Positions 38,524 to 47,601 are shown, counted from the stretch's first letter. The stretch: DNA of 64,000 bases from Hyphomonadaceae bacterium (GCA_022844345.1 JALHLU010000011.1:62001-126000); one strand, 5' to 3'. Made by a program: numbers and translations. The notes: generated by a model not told the origin, from the sequence alone.

Positions 38524-40038
38524 CTAGACCGAAGGCCCGGTTGTCTGTGTGTGACCTTTCGGGTCGCCCTCGGTCAGGGCCTCTGCGACGGCCACCCCGT
38601 CTTCGTCGAGGGCGCCCACCGGAAGCGCCTTCGCGCCCCAGTGCCATAGGATCGTCAGCGGGAACATCGCCAGAATCGCAAGGATCATCGCCCATTTGAG
38701 CGAATATTGATCGACCAGCGTTTCGGTGGAGCCGATGAACGGCATGACGCTGGTGACCCATGCGCTTGTGTGCGTGAGCCAGTCGCTGACGATGCCGACA
38801 ACGGTCGGGCCCGTACCGAGGCCGATGATGTTCAGGATGAAGAACAGCACGGCGGACGACATGGCGCGCATCGAGGCGGGCACGAGGTGGTGGGTGATTG
38901 CAAGCGCCGGCCCGAGATACATGGCGGCAAGCATGATGCCCGGGAAGTAGAGCAACAGAGACAGCTCGGGTGTGGGCGCGAGCATCGAGAGGATGAACAG
39001 CGGCGCACCGATCAGCTTGCCCCACATCGGCACCCACAGGAACCAGCGGCGGTCCTTCGCGCCCATCTTGTCGGCGAGGATGCCGCCCCAGATCGTGCCG
39101 ATCATGCCGCCTACCCCGGAGACGGTGCCATACATGATGCCGATCTCGGTGGAGCTCATCGCGACGCAATCAGCGGCGCCCGCTTGGCAGAAGCCGACCG
39201 CAGCCTGCAGGTCGGGCATGCTCCAGGCGCCGAGATATTTGCCGGTTTCCTCGTTGAACGTGCCGTAGGTGCGCTGGAGGAAGGAGGGCATCCAGTTGCC
39301 AAGGCCATAGGTGACGAACGTGCCAGCTCCAGTTGCGAGCGAGTAGTAGCGGAAGGATTTCAACTCCCAGAGATTCTTGAACGACTGGACGAAGCTGATC
39401 TTGGCGCCCGTCGGCTTGATACCCGACAGGCCTCGCATCGGCTCCTTCAGCGTCGTCCAGACGATTACTGCGAACAGGACGCCGGGAATGCCGACGAAGA
39501 AGAACGCTTCGCGCCAGGTGAAAGTGTCTGACAGCCAGCCGCCGAGATAATAGCCGAGCAGGGTGCCGGCATAGAGACCAGCGGAATAAACCGCGAGTGC
39601 GCGACCGCGCTTTTCTTTCTCGTAGAGGTCGGAGATCATGGCGTGGGCAGGCGGGCTGCCGCCAGCCTCGCCAAGGCCGACGCCCATACGCGCGAGCAGC
39701 AGCGTCAGGTAGTTTGTCGCGAGGCCGCAGATGGCGGTGAAACCGCTCCATACGGCCAGCGACACGACGACGACGCCTTTGCGGCTGGTTGAGTCCGCAA
39801 TGCGGGCGACGGGGATGCCGAACGTGCAATAGACCACTGCGAATGCGAGGCCGGTCATCGTACCGAGCTGCCAGTCGAGCAGCTTCAGGTCGGCCTTGAT
39901 GTCTTCCTGCAGGATGTTGACGATCTGCCGGTCGATGAAATTGAAGATGTAAACGATGAACAGGACCGCGAGGGCATAGTTCCGGTGCTTCCGGGCCCCT
40001 TCCATGGTCGTGATCTTGCCTGGCGAAAGAAACGCCAT
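38524..40038 (-). CDS. MFS transporter (spinster-like)
   Basis: This 504-residue inner-membrane carrier has about 12 hydrophobic segments. ADSTSRKGVVVVSLAVWSGFTAICGLA and RMGVGLGEAGGSPPAHAMISD are the MFS loop 2-3 and helix 4 signatures of the spinster group, common in sphingomonads and Hyphomonadaceae. The substrate is unknown. A 260-bp upstream region leads to the tRNA-Val promoter on the other strand. Confidence 0.88.
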   Translation of the reverse strand: MAFLSPGKITTMEGARKHRNYALAVLFIVYIFNFIDRQIVNILQEDIKADLKLLDWQLGTMTGLAFAVVYCTFGIPVARIADSTSRKGVVVVSLAVWSGFTAICGLATNYLTLLLARMGVGLGEAGGSPPAHAMISDLYEKEKRGRALAVYSAGLYAGTLLGYYLGGWLSDTFTWREAFFFVGIPGVLFAVIVWTTLKEPMRGLSGIKPTGAKISFVQSFKNLWELKSFRYYSLATGAGTFVTYGLGNWMPSFLQRTYGTFNEETGKYLGAWSMPDLQAAVGFCQAGAADCVAMSSTEIGIMYGTVSGVGGMIGTIWGGILADKMGAKDRRWFLWVPMWGKLIGAPLFILSMLAPTPELSLLLYFPGIMLAAMYLGPALAITHHLVPASMRAMSSAVLFFILNIIGLGTGPTVVGIVSDWLTHTSAWVTSVMPFIGSTETLVDQYSLKWAMILAILAMFPLTILWHWGAKALPVGALDEDGVAVAEALTEGDPKGHTQTTGPSV

Positions 40039-40243
40039 ACCGAGCTCCCTCCCGAATGGGCGGTTTTATGGATTTTTGATCCGCCTTGGCCGGAAGCCTT
40101 CCCAAAAGGAAGGGCCGGTGTCCACGGCAAACCCTCAGCTAGGGCGAGGTATCTGCCAAAAATTAGAAGATTTCACCCCGGCCCCCCGAATTGCGGGAAA
40201 TCTGCCGCAGCGCGGCAGGCGAAACAGGCTGGCCGCCGGAAAC

Positions 40244-40273
40244 TTGACGCCACGGGGCGCGCGAGACTATGAA
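40244..40273 (+). promoter_or_regulatory. tRNA-Val promoter
   Basis: TTGACG at 40244-40249 and TATGAA at 40268-40273 lie 18 bp apart and end 25 bp before the tRNA. It is a pattern match. Confidence 0.55.
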
Positions 40274-40298
40274 CCCGCTCCCTTGGAAACAGGGTCCC

Positions 40299-40373
40299 GG
40301 GCGATTAGCTCAGCGGGAGAGCACTCCCTTCACACGGGAGGGGTCGCAGGTTCAATCCCTGCATCGCCCACCA
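40299..40373 (+). tRNA. tRNA-Val (CAC)
   Basis: A 75-nt cloverleaf is complete: acceptor GGGCGAT/ATCGCCC, D arm GCTC/GAGC, anticodon stem CTCCC/GGGAG with loop TTCACAC (anticodon CAC), T arm GCAGG/CCTGC with loop TTCAATC, and an encoded CCA at 40371-40373. It reads the GUG codon. A long hairpin follows 5 nt later. Confidence 0.97.
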
Positions 40374-40378
40374 GCCTT

Positions 40379-40443
40379 CGCGCTACGGCTCGGCAAGCCA
40401 GCCTGGAAGCGAAGCGGACAGGTTGGCTTGCGAGCCGTAGCGC
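40379..40443. repeat. long imperfect hairpin downstream of tRNA-Val
   Basis: The arms at 40379-40405 and 40418-40443 match over 26 bp with one bulged G and one mismatch or G-U pair. The loop has 12 nt. It starts 5 nt after the tRNA CCA end, so it could form in the precursor. It may be a mobile palindrome or a tRNA terminator without a U-tract. Confidence 0.65.
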
Positions 40444-40507
40444 GGACGGGCGGCAGCGCACAGCGCGAAGGCGGGCCATTCTGACCCCGGATTTTGGGGG
40501 GAAGGCC

Positions 40508-40744
40508 TTGGTCTACATATACATCCTGACAAGCGAAGACGGCGGCCACCACTATGTCGGCATCACCGAAGACCTCAGGGGGCGTCTTCGGAAGCATAAT
40601 GCGGGGGGCGTCGCCCACACGTCCAAGTTCCGACCGTGGCGCATCAAGACATATCTGGCTTTCAGCGGCGTCGAACAAGCTTGGGCGTTCGAGAGGTATC
40701 TCAAAAGTGCCTCTGGCCCGGCGTTTTCCAAGAAGCGACTCTAG
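40508..40744 (+). CDS. GIY-YIG domain protein
   Basis: This 78-residue protein matches the single-domain GIY-YIG family (YhbQ/UPF0213-like): VYIYILTSEDGGHHYVGITEDLRGRLRKHN. The second Tyr, Arg and the later FERYLKSASGPAF are in place. The only start before the domain is TTG at 40508. It lies behind tRNA-Val and the hairpin repeat. These small proteins are common in Proteobacteria; most roles are unproven. Confidence 0.8.
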   Translation: MVYIYILTSEDGGHHYVGITEDLRGRLRKHNAGGVAHTSKFRPWRIKTYLAFSGVEQAWAFERYLKSASGPAFSKKRL

Positions 40745-41046
40745 GGCGTGAGCCGCCGACTCAATTTCGCAATCGGATTCTGGATTTTCGGGCGCGAAAG
40801 CGTTAACGCGAAAAGCCCAGCAAAAGCATCGAACCCGAACAAACGTTCATGCAAACATGGCGTTCCATGCCTGGCCGCCACAATTGATCGTCAAAATTCC
40901 TCGACTGCATCATGCGCTGCCTCAACTGCATTCCTAACTTGACACTACGGCGATACCGCAAAGCGGACGACGCGAACTGAGGGACCTACCGAGGCGGATA
41001 AGCGTTTCACGCAGGCTAAGCCTCACACGGTGTCTGGAGCGAATAC
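40745..41046. other. intergenic region, no gene seen
   Basis: About 300 nt between the GIY-YIG gene and a small conserved-looking gene. A 64-codon frame (40748-40942) lacks a ribosome-binding site and has no coding character. A lone TTGACA at 40939 has no good -10 partner. Confidence 0.5.
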
Positions 41047-41286
41047 ATGAACAGCGATTTCTGCGACCAAGATGGCGCCCGCAAGCTGAAGGCGAAGATT
41101 GAAGAGTACTGGGCGACCCGCGGGTTCGACGTCTCGATCAACCTCATCGACGCGGGCTTTGTGCCGGCGATGCGCTCCGCGCGCACCGACGTGCGCAGCA
41201 ACATGGTCAATGGCATGCCGCCGCGCAAGAAAGGCGCACGGCCTGAGCCCGGCAAGCCCACCCACTACGCGCGTGGCATCGGCTAA
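41047..41286 (+). CDS. small conserved-type hypothetical protein
   Basis: This 79-residue, basic protein begins MNSDFCDQDGARKLKAKIEEYW and contains VRSNMVNGMPPRKK. No known domain is recognised, but coding character and a GGAG upstream of the ATG support it. The stop overlaps the gph stop on the other strand. Confidence 0.7.
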   Translation: MNSDFCDQDGARKLKAKIEEYWATRGFDVSINLIDAGFVPAMRSARTDVRSNMVNGMPPRKKGARPEPGKPTHYARGIG

Positions 41287-41963
41287 CCGAGCAGAAGGCG
41301 GACCGCGAGGTCCGGCAGATCAGTAAAATGAGTAAACACGGCGTCGGCCCCCAAGAGGTCCGGCGCCGTGTCTGTATAGCCGAACGCGTAGACGGCGACG
41401 GGCGCGCCTGCAGCCTTTGCCGTGCGCACGTCGTAGATTGAATCCCCCACCATCAGGCTTCTGGCCGGATCGCCGCCGGCCATGCGAATGGCGTGGATGT
41501 AGTGGTCGGGATGCGGCTTGCGGTTTGGCGCAGCGTCTCCGCCCACAATGGCGGCGAAGCGGTCTTGCAGGCCCAGCGTGGCGAGCAATTGCACCGAGAG
41601 GTCTGTCCGCTTGTTGGTGCAGACGCAGAGCGTGGCGCCAAGGCGCTGCAGACTGTCCAGCGCATCGATGAGGCCTGGAAAGGCATGCGAGAGGCTGGCG
41701 ATGTCGGCGGCGTAGGCGGCGATGTAGTCGTCCATCAGCCGGTCGAGCATCGCCTCGTCGCGGGTGGCGCCGTGGACTTCGAGCGCGCGCTGGATGAGCA
41801 GGCGGGCGCCGCCGCCCACCAGTCTGCGGACATCGGCCATCGGGAGGGGCGGCAGACCTTCTGCGGAGAGGACCTGGCCCAGCGCCCGCTGGATGTCTCC
41901 GGCGGTTTCGATCAGCGTGCCGTCGAGGTCGAAGGCGATGGTGTAGCCGGTGAGGCTGTTCAT
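41283..41963 (-). CDS. gph: phosphoglycolate phosphatase (HAD family)
   Basis: This 226-residue HAD phosphatase shows motif I AFDLDGTLIET, motif II VCTNK, and motifs III/IV KPHPDHY with MVGDSIYDVRTAKAAG. Gph removes 2-phosphoglycolate formed during DNA repair or oxygenation. It is divergent from glmU. Confidence 0.88.
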   Translation of the reverse strand: MNSLTGYTIAFDLDGTLIETAGDIQRALGQVLSAEGLPPLPMADVRRLVGGGARLLIQRALEVHGATRDEAMLDRLMDDYIAAYAADIASLSHAFPGLIDALDSLQRLGATLCVCTNKRTDLSVQLLATLGLQDRFAAIVGGDAAPNRKPHPDHYIHAIRMAGGDPARSLMVGDSIYDVRTAKAAGAPVAVYAFGYTDTAPDLLGADAVFTHFTDLPDLAVRLLLG

Positions 41964-42025
41964 GTCTGGCTGGCCAGCTTGCGGGTGTGATAGTCAGGGC
42001 CGGGATTCGACCTGAAGGACAGGCC

Positions 42026-43396
42026 ATGGCCGACCGTTTCGCAATCATCCTCGCCGCCGGCAAGGGCACGCGGATGAAATCGCCGCGACCGAAGGTGCTG
42101 CACGAGGTCGGCGGGCGGCCGATGCTGGCCTGGAGCGTGGCGCTGGCTGAGGCGCTGGGCTGCAAGCGGAGCGTGGTGGTGGTCGGGCCGGACATGCCGG
42201 CGCTGAGCGAGGCGGCGGCGAAGCTGGTGGGCGCAGCCAATGTGGTGGTGCAGCGCGAGCAGCTGGGGACGGCGAACGCGGTGGATGCCGCGCGCGGGGC
42301 ACTGAGCGGCGTCGAGGGGCAGGCCATCGTGCTGTATGCCGATACGCCGCTGGTGCCGAAGGAGGCGGGCGAACGGGCGTTTGCGGAGATCGAGAAGGGC
42401 GCGGGCGTTTGCGTGCTCGGGTTCAAGGCGAAGCTGCCAAATCGCTATGGGCGGCTGGTGACGACGGGCGATGGCTCGCTGGAGGCGATTGTCGAGGCCA
42501 ATGACGCGAGCGAGGAACAGCTTGCCATTGAGCTGGCGAATTCAGGGGTGATGGCGGCGCCTGTGCGGTTGATGTTCGATTTGTTGAAAGACGTGAAGAA
42601 CGACAACGCCAAGGGCGAGTATTATCTGACCGATCTGGTCGGGCTGGCGCGGGGGCGCGGGCTCAAGGCGGCGGTGGCGCATTGCGAGGAGCGCGATGTG
42701 CTGGGCGTGAACAGCCAGGCGGAACTGGCGGGGATCGAGCATATCTTCCAGCAGGCGATGCGCGAGAAGCTGATGGCGGATGGCGTGACGATGCCGGCGC
42801 CGGAGACTGTGTATTTCAGCCACGACACGAAGATTGCACCGGGCGTGACGATTGAACCGAATGTGGTGTTCGCGACGGGCGTGAGCGTGGCAAGTGGCGC
42901 GTTGATCCGCGCGTTCTCGCATCTTGAGGGCGCGAAGGTTGGCGAGGGTGCGATTGTTGGCCCGTATGCGCGGCTGCGGCCGGGGGCGGTGATCGGCAGG
43001 CACGCGCACATCGGCAATTTCGTCGAGGTGAAGAATGTGACCGTGGGTGAGGGCGCGAAGGCGAACCATCTGAGCTATCTGGGCGATGGCGAGATTGGCG
43101 CGGGCGCGAACATCGGTGCGGGGACGATTTTCTGCAATTACGATGGGTTCTTCAAGTACCGCACGGTGGTGGGCGAGGGCGCGTTCGTCGGGTCGAACAC
43201 CTCGTTGGTGGCGCCGGTTACGATTGGCGCCGGTGGGTATGTGGGGTCTGGCTCGGTGATTGTTGAGGACGTGCCGGCGGATGCGCTCGCGATCGCGCGC
43301 GGGCGGCAGGCGGGCAAGGATGGCTGGGCGAAGGCTTTCCGCGCGGAGAAGTCCGCCGTGAAGAAGGCTGGCAAGAAGCCGGATGGCGCAATCTGA
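42026..43396 (+). CDS. glmU: bifunctional UDP-N-acetylglucosamine pyrophosphorylase/glucosamine-1-P acetyltransferase
   Basis: GlmU makes UDP-GlcNAc for peptidoglycan and LPS. The 456-residue protein has the uridylyltransferase motif LAAGKGTRMKSPRPKVLHEVGG at residues about 9-30 and a C-terminal left-handed beta-helix with hexapeptide repeats, including HIGNFVEVKN, AKANHLSYLGD and NIGAGTIFCNYDG. The start ATG at 42026 is the family start. Confidence 0.96.
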   Translation: MADRFAIILAAGKGTRMKSPRPKVLHEVGGRPMLAWSVALAEALGCKRSVVVVGPDMPALSEAAAKLVGAANVVVQREQLGTANAVDAARGALSGVEGQAIVLYADTPLVPKEAGERAFAEIEKGAGVCVLGFKAKLPNRYGRLVTTGDGSLEAIVEANDASEEQLAIELANSGVMAAPVRLMFDLLKDVKNDNAKGEYYLTDLVGLARGRGLKAAVAHCEERDVLGVNSQAELAGIEHIFQQAMREKLMADGVTMPAPETVYFSHDTKIAPGVTIEPNVVFATGVSVASGALIRAFSHLEGAKVGEGAIVGPYARLRPGAVIGRHAHIGNFVEVKNVTVGEGAKANHLSYLGDGEIGAGANIGAGTIFCNYDGFFKYRTVVGEGAFVGSNTSLVAPVTIGAGGYVGSGSVIVEDVPADALAIARGRQAGKDGWAKAFRAEKSAVKKAGKKPDGAI

Positions 43397-43399
43397 CGC

Positions 43400-44239
43400 C
43401 TAGCGCCCCGTGAACTTCGGTGCGCGCTTCTCGACGAAGTGGGCGACGCCTTCCTTGAAGTCTTCGGATTTGAAGCTTGGCGGCATGTCGGCGTTGGCGG
43501 CTTCGATGGCCTGGCCGAGGGACTGGAATTGCGCGTTCCAGATTTCGCGCTTCATTTCGCGGAGGGAACGCGGCGAGACTTCGGTGGCGAGCATTTTTGC
43601 GTAGGCGGCGACCTCGGCGTGGAAGTTGGCGGCGGGGAAGACGCGGCTGACGAGGCCCATCGTCAGGGCTTCGGGCGCGGTGATGACGCGGGCGCTGTAG
43701 AGCAGGTCGGCGGCGTTGCTGAAGCCGATGAGGCGGGGAAGCAGCCACGAGATGCCGTGCTCGGCGACGAGGCCGCGGCGGGAAAAGGCGGTGGTGAACT
43801 TCGCGGTGTCGGCGGCGAAGCGGATGTCGCAGTAGAGCGACATGATGAGGCCAAGGCCCGCTGCCGAGCCGTTGATGGCGCCGATGATCGGCTTGGGCAC
43901 GGCGGGGAAGTAGGAATACTGCTTCTGGAAGTTCTCGTTGGAGGCGGGGTCATAAGGTGCGGCCGCGTTGACTGCGGCGCGGGACGTCTGTGCATCGCCC
44001 GACTGGATCGTCTGCAACATGCCCATATCGGCGCCGGCGCAGAAGCCCTTGCCTGCGCCCGTGAGGACGATGACGCGGACGCTGTCGTCTGCGGCGGCGG
44101 CCTTCATGGCGGCGCGGACTTCCTGCTCCATCTGGCCGCGCCAGGCGTTGAGCTTGTCGGGCCGGTTGAGCGTGATGGTCGCGACGCCGTCGGCGGTTGA
44201 ATAGAGAATGTCAGTGTACTCGGACATGTTGTTGGACAT
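43400..44239 (-). CDS. enoyl-CoA hydratase/isomerase family protein
   Basis: This 279-residue crotonase-fold protein shows KGFCAGADMGML and PIIGAINGSAAGLGLIMSLYCDIRFAADTAKF, with the oxyanion-hole glycines. GLVAEHGISWLLPRLIG carries the usual second acidic position. It probably hydrates or isomerises an acyl-CoA. ATG at 44227 is an alternative start. It is convergent with glmU. Confidence 0.88.
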   Translation of the reverse strand: MSNNMSEYTDILYSTADGVATITLNRPDKLNAWRGQMEQEVRAAMKAAAADDSVRVIVLTGAGKGFCAGADMGMLQTIQSGDAQTSRAAVNAAAPYDPASNENFQKQYSYFPAVPKPIIGAINGSAAGLGLIMSLYCDIRFAADTAKFTTAFSRRGLVAEHGISWLLPRLIGFSNAADLLYSARVITAPEALTMGLVSRVFPAANFHAEVAAYAKMLATEVSPRSLREMKREIWNAQFQSLGQAIEAANADMPPSFKSEDFKEGVAHFVEKRAPKFTGR

Positions 44240-44349
44240 GGGGCGCGCCTCACCTGTTTGTTGTTTGGCGACAGCCTAGCGAAGGTGCGGGCGGCGCCAA
44301 GGGCCAGTGCGTGTCGCGGGACCTTGCGTCAATCCCAATGTGCTGGCGC

Positions 44350-44571
44350 TCAGCGCTTGCGGATGACGAGGAAGATCAGCGCCGCGATGGTGACGGCTTC
44401 GGCGACCATCACGGCAACGACGACGGCCAGCTGATAAGGTGCAAGCCCCCAGATGAAGAAGAAGGGCGAGAGCGCGTAGACGCCGATCAGAGGCGCCACG
44501 ATGACGACGCAGACGAGGACGAGCCCGATGGCCAGCCGCATCGACTTCTCGAGGGTGATGGGCCCCAGCAT
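44350..44571 (-). CDS. small membrane protein
   Basis: This 73-residue protein has two hydrophobic helices (about residues 12-35 and 45-68) and ends with a basic VIRKR. No family is recognised. Its start overlaps the stop of the DUF3147-like gene (TGATG), so the two are coupled. Confidence 0.65.
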   Translation of the reverse strand: MLGPITLEKSMRLAIGLVLVCVVIVAPLIGVYALSPFFFIWGLAPYQLAVVVAVMVAEAVTIAALIFLVIRKR

Positions 44572-44927
44572 CAATCGATCTTCACGCCGAAATGACGCAT
44601 CACGCCGATGGCGGCGAACGTTACGGCGAAGGTAGCGGCAACCGCCACGCCAAACGACCATCCGAACGACAGGCCCATCTTCTGGCCAAGCGGCAGGAGA
44701 ATGAAGAAGGTAAGCCCCGGGAAGAACAGGAGGAAGGTGGTATTGGCGAAATGGGTGGCCTGCTCCGGGCCGGCCTTTTCGTCAGTGGCGAGGTTGAGCA
44801 CGACGAGCATCGTCATCAGCGGCAGGGCGGCGATGGCGGCGCCAAGCACGTTTGAGCGCTTCTGTACCTCCGAAATGATGACGACCACGGCGACGGTGCC
44901 GACGGCCTTTAGGATTGTCATCAGCAT
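44571..44927 (-). CDS. DUF3147-like membrane protein
   Basis: This 118-residue protein has four hydrophobic segments. The sequence ILKAVGTVAVVVIISEVQKRSNVLGAAIAALPLMTM is typical of the DUF3147/GlpM-like family, which has no established function. The start at 44927 or 44921 remains open. It is the first gene of a two-gene unit. Confidence 0.7.
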   Translation of the reverse strand: MLMTILKAVGTVAVVVIISEVQKRSNVLGAAIAALPLMTMLVVLNLATDEKAGPEQATHFANTTFLLFFPGLTFFILLPLGQKMGLSFGWSFGVAVAATFAVTFAAIGVMRHFGVKID

Positions 44928-45079
44928 GGACTTGCCTCCGAGTCGGGGGGCACAGTGGCCGCGTGGCGGCGCGTTGGTCAACCGGCGGGATTGCAACCGC
45001 GCCGCGATTGGCGCATCCCGGCGGTCAGACGGCATTCGCGGACGGCGAGCCGGCAAGGCGACAAGCAAGGGATGACGGG

Positions 45080-45457
45080 ATGTTTTCACACGTGATGGTC
45101 GGCACGAACGATCTGGAGCGTTCGAGGAAGTTCTACGACGCGACGCTGGGTGTGCTGGGCGTGAAGCCGGGATTCCAGGACAAGAACCGTGTTTTCTGGC
45201 GGACCAAGACCGGCACGTTCGGCGTGAGCATTCCGATTAATGGCGAGCCCTGCACATTCGCAAACGGCGGGACGATCGGGTTTGCGGTGGAGACGACAGA
45301 GCAGGCTGACGCCTGGCACGCGGCGGGCCTCGCCAATGGCGGCACGGCGATCGAGGATCCGCCGGGCATCCGCAAAGGCGCGACGATGGAAATGTATCTC
45401 GCTTACCTGCGCGATCCGGACGGCAACAAGATCTGCGTGATGAAGCGCATGGGCTAG
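45080..45457 (+). CDS. VOC family protein (glyoxalase-like)
   Basis: This 125-residue vicinal-oxygen-chelate protein opens MFSHVMVGTNDLERSRKFYDATLG and ends YLRDPDGNKICVMKR. His at residue 4 and Glu in MEMYLAYLRDPDGN are candidate metal ligands. The reaction is unknown. Confidence 0.85.
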   Translation: MFSHVMVGTNDLERSRKFYDATLGVLGVKPGFQDKNRVFWRTKTGTFGVSIPINGEPCTFANGGTIGFAVETTEQADAWHAAGLANGGTAIEDPPGIRKGATMEMYLAYLRDPDGNKICVMKRMG

Positions 45458-45493
45458 GCCCGGAGCGGCGCAGCGCGAGCAGCGTTGCGCCGG

Positions 45494-45802
45494 TCAGGCC
45501 TGGATGTCGACGAGATGTCCGGTGGACGGTTGGATGGCGGGAACTGGCTCGGCCTTCTCGGGACGTGCCTGTTGCGGCTGACCGGAGAGTTCATGCGGAT
45601 CAGGCTTTGCCTTGACCGGCTGGGACTCCTCGGATTTTTCGGCAAGGCCGACGCGTGCGGAGCGTTCCACTTCGGCAGACGCACGAGCAGCTTCAGCGGC
45701 CGCGGCCATGCGCTGCAGCGCCTGCGCGTGAAGAAGCTCTCTGATCTGTGCGGCGTATCGGACCGAAACCGGGCCGATAGCGCCTGATCCGGCGGCGCTC
45801 AT
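45494..45802 (-). CDS. small hypothetical protein with C-terminal LVDIQA motif
   Basis: This 102-residue protein is not recognised. The N-terminal half is an Ala/Glu/Arg-rich helix (AAQIRELLHAQALQRMAAAAEAARA), followed by a Pro/Lys-rich linker and the end TGHLVDIQA. The ending resembles those of two nearby tiny proteins (RLIDILA and LVVDLKA). The start has GGGAG 8 nt upstream and sits next to a CCCGGCAG palindrome. Confidence 0.65.
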   Translation of the reverse strand: MSAAGSGAIGPVSVRYAAQIRELLHAQALQRMAAAAEAARASAEVERSARVGLAEKSEESQPVKAKPDPHELSGQPQQARPEKAEPVPAIQPSTGHLVDIQA

Positions 45803-45816
45803 TGCGTACTCCCAAC

Positions 45817-45835
45817 CCCGGCAGTATCTGCCGGG
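45817..45835. promoter_or_regulatory. palindrome upstream of 45494-45802 gene
   Basis: A perfect 8-bp inverted repeat (CCCGGCAG at 45817-45824 with CTGCCGGG at 45828-45835) has a 3-nt spacer and lies 15 nt upstream of the gene start, on the minus strand. It could be an operator or an RNA hairpin in the leader. Further upstream are TTAACG-like boxes that faintly resemble CtrA half-sites. Confidence 0.4.
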
Positions 45836-45942
45836 TGGGTGAATCCGCAGTAAATCGAGTGAGGAAATCCAGGCTGGTTTAGCGTTAAGGCATAGCCGAC
45901 AAACGTTAATTAAGTGGGGTGCGGGATTGCCGCGCGGCCGGC

Positions 45943-46860
45943 CTACAGGTTGTCCTTGAACCATTTCGCCATGGCAGCGGTGGCCTCGGCGCGATGGACG
46001 GGTTCGGAGAAGCCATGATCCCCGCCGGCGATAACGACCATCTCCGTCTTCACGCCAGCCTGCTTCAACGCATCGTGGATCGATTTGCCTGACGAGATTG
46101 GAACCAGCGTATCGGCGTCGCCGTGCACAATCAGGGTTACGGGATCCTTCGCATCGACGAACAGGATGGGCGAGATTGCGGCGGCCTGTTCGTTCGGAAA
46201 GTCGAGTGCGGGGAACCTGTCATTTGGGCCGGTCATGCGGCGCAGATCGACCGGCGGATAGTAGGCGACCACGGCCTTGACGCGCGCGGGACCGCGCAGG
46301 ACGGAGTCTTCCGACGCTGCATCGCCATCATCGCCATTGAGGCCCAGCATCAGCGAAAGATGGCCGCCTGCCGACCCTCCGAACACGCCCAGGCGCTGGG
46401 CGTCTATACCGTAGGCGCTTGCGTTGAGGCTGACATGGCGGAGCGCGCGTTTGACGTCGGCGTGGGCTTCGGGGACCTTGAAGAGCGGCGCGGAACCGTG
46501 ATGGACGGGGATGACCGTGATGCCGGCCTCGAGCAGCTGACGGAACTGTGCGATGCGGGTTTCGGGCGGCGCCCAGCGCGAATACCAGCCGCCGGACACC
46601 ATATAGAGAACTGCTGCGCCGGAAGGAGCCGACGGGCGGATTACGTCGTAGACATTGGCCATGCCATCATGGTGGCCGTAGACCACGTCGCGGAAGATGG
46701 TCGTGCCGCTGGCGCTTGCTGCGGGCTGGTTGTCGGCGATGCCGCCCGTGATGCGTTGCGGCGCGGAAGCTGATTGTGCAGGTGCGCCCGGCGCCTCGCT
46801 TACGCTCACGCTGACACATCCGGCTAACAGCAAAGATGTTGCGAGAACCAGAGACCTCAC
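45943..46860 (-). CDS. alpha/beta-hydrolase lipoprotein (esterase, BD-FAE-like)
   Basis: This 305-residue protein has a lipobox (LLLAGC, about residue 15) after a GTG start at 46860 that has GGGAGG upstream. The hydrolase core shows VFGGSAGGHLSLML with nucleophile Ser, LIVHGDADTLVP with Asp, and GGDHGF with His. It probably cleaves esters in the envelope. Confidence 0.85.
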   Translation of the reverse strand: MRSLVLATSLLLAGCVSVSVSEAPGAPAQSASAPQRITGGIADNQPAASASGTTIFRDVVYGHHDGMANVYDVIRPSAPSGAAVLYMVSGGWYSRWAPPETRIAQFRQLLEAGITVIPVHHGSAPLFKVPEAHADVKRALRHVSLNASAYGIDAQRLGVFGGSAGGHLSLMLGLNGDDGDAASEDSVLRGPARVKAVVAYYPPVDLRRMTGPNDRFPALDFPNEQAAAISPILFVDAKDPVTLIVHGDADTLVPISSGKSIHDALKQAGVKTEMVVIAGGDHGFSEPVHRAEATAAMAKWFKDNL

Positions 46861-47015
46861 GCGTATCCTCCCACGACCAGCCCGTTGTTCGACCTTGAAG
46901 AGAGGGTTGCCGTGCGAGCGTGATTGGTCAAGCATCCATCGGCTTTGCTGCGCTCACCTCGGTGTGACAAGGTGGGCCATCGAGGACTGCGGAAAGCAGC
47001 AAAGGGGGAAGACGC

Positions 47016-47390
47016 ATGCCGAGTTTTCAGCCTGAAGGCTGGCGGACCGTCACGCCGCGCATATTCACTGACGATGTCAGGGGGCTGGCTGGGTTCATGC
47101 GTGGGGTGTTCGGCGCGACGGGACGGCCGCAAGCCGGCAGGCCGATGGAAATGCGGATCGGCGACAGCATCGTCATGTTGAGCAGCGACGAAGAACGCAA
47201 TGCCTCGCTGGCGGTGCTGTATGTCTATGTCGAGGACGCCGACAAGACCTACCGCAAGGCGCTGGCATCCGGCGCGAAGTCGGTCGAGAAGCCGATGGAT
47301 ACGCCCTACGGCGACAGGCGGGCTACGGTTCGCGACGAGTGGGGAAATGTCTGGCAGATCGCCACGCGGCAGGCGGGCAGACGCAGTTGA
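47016..47390 (+). CDS. VOC family protein (PhnB-like)
   Basis: This 124-residue glyoxalase-superfamily protein has TPRIFTDDVRGLAGFM, GDSIVMLSSDEE and YGDRRATVRDEWGNVWQIA. The PhnB-like subgroup shows this YGDR-x-x-x-V-x-D-x-x-G-N-x-W block. Function unknown. Confidence 0.82.
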   Translation: MPSFQPEGWRTVTPRIFTDDVRGLAGFMRGVFGATGRPQAGRPMEMRIGDSIVMLSSDEERNASLAVLYVYVEDADKTYRKALASGAKSVEKPMDTPYGDRRATVRDEWGNVWQIATRQAGRRS

Positions 47391-47397
47391 AGCGGAC

Positions 47398-47601
47398 CTA
47401 GGCTTTCAGATCGACGACAAGGCCTTGCATGCCGCTGGCGCTTCTTGCGGGCTTGTGACCGCGCTCCAGAAGGTCGGCGATGTTGCGCGCCTTGTGCACG
47501 CGCCGGTCCGAGCGTTGGGCATCCATGAAGATGGCGTGTTCTCGCACCATGGCGACATTGGAGACGCTTATGTTGCGGATGAGTTGGAGGTCGAAAGACA
47601 T
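47398..47601 (-). CDS. tiny hypothetical protein with C-terminal LVVDLKA
   Basis: This 67-residue protein begins MSFDLQLIRNISVSNVAMVREH and ends SGMQGLVVDLKA. No family is recognised. AAGG lies 9 nt upstream of the ATG. Its ending is like those of the proteins at 45494-45802 and 47738-47959. Confidence 0.55.
   Translation of the reverse strand: MSFDLQLIRNISVSNVAMVREHAIFMDAQRSDRRVHKARNIADLLERGHKPARSASGMQGLVVDLKA

Noticed and set aside
40748-40942. 64-codon frame after the GIY-YIG gene
   Set aside because: No ribosome-binding site, poor coding character, overlaps nothing conserved.
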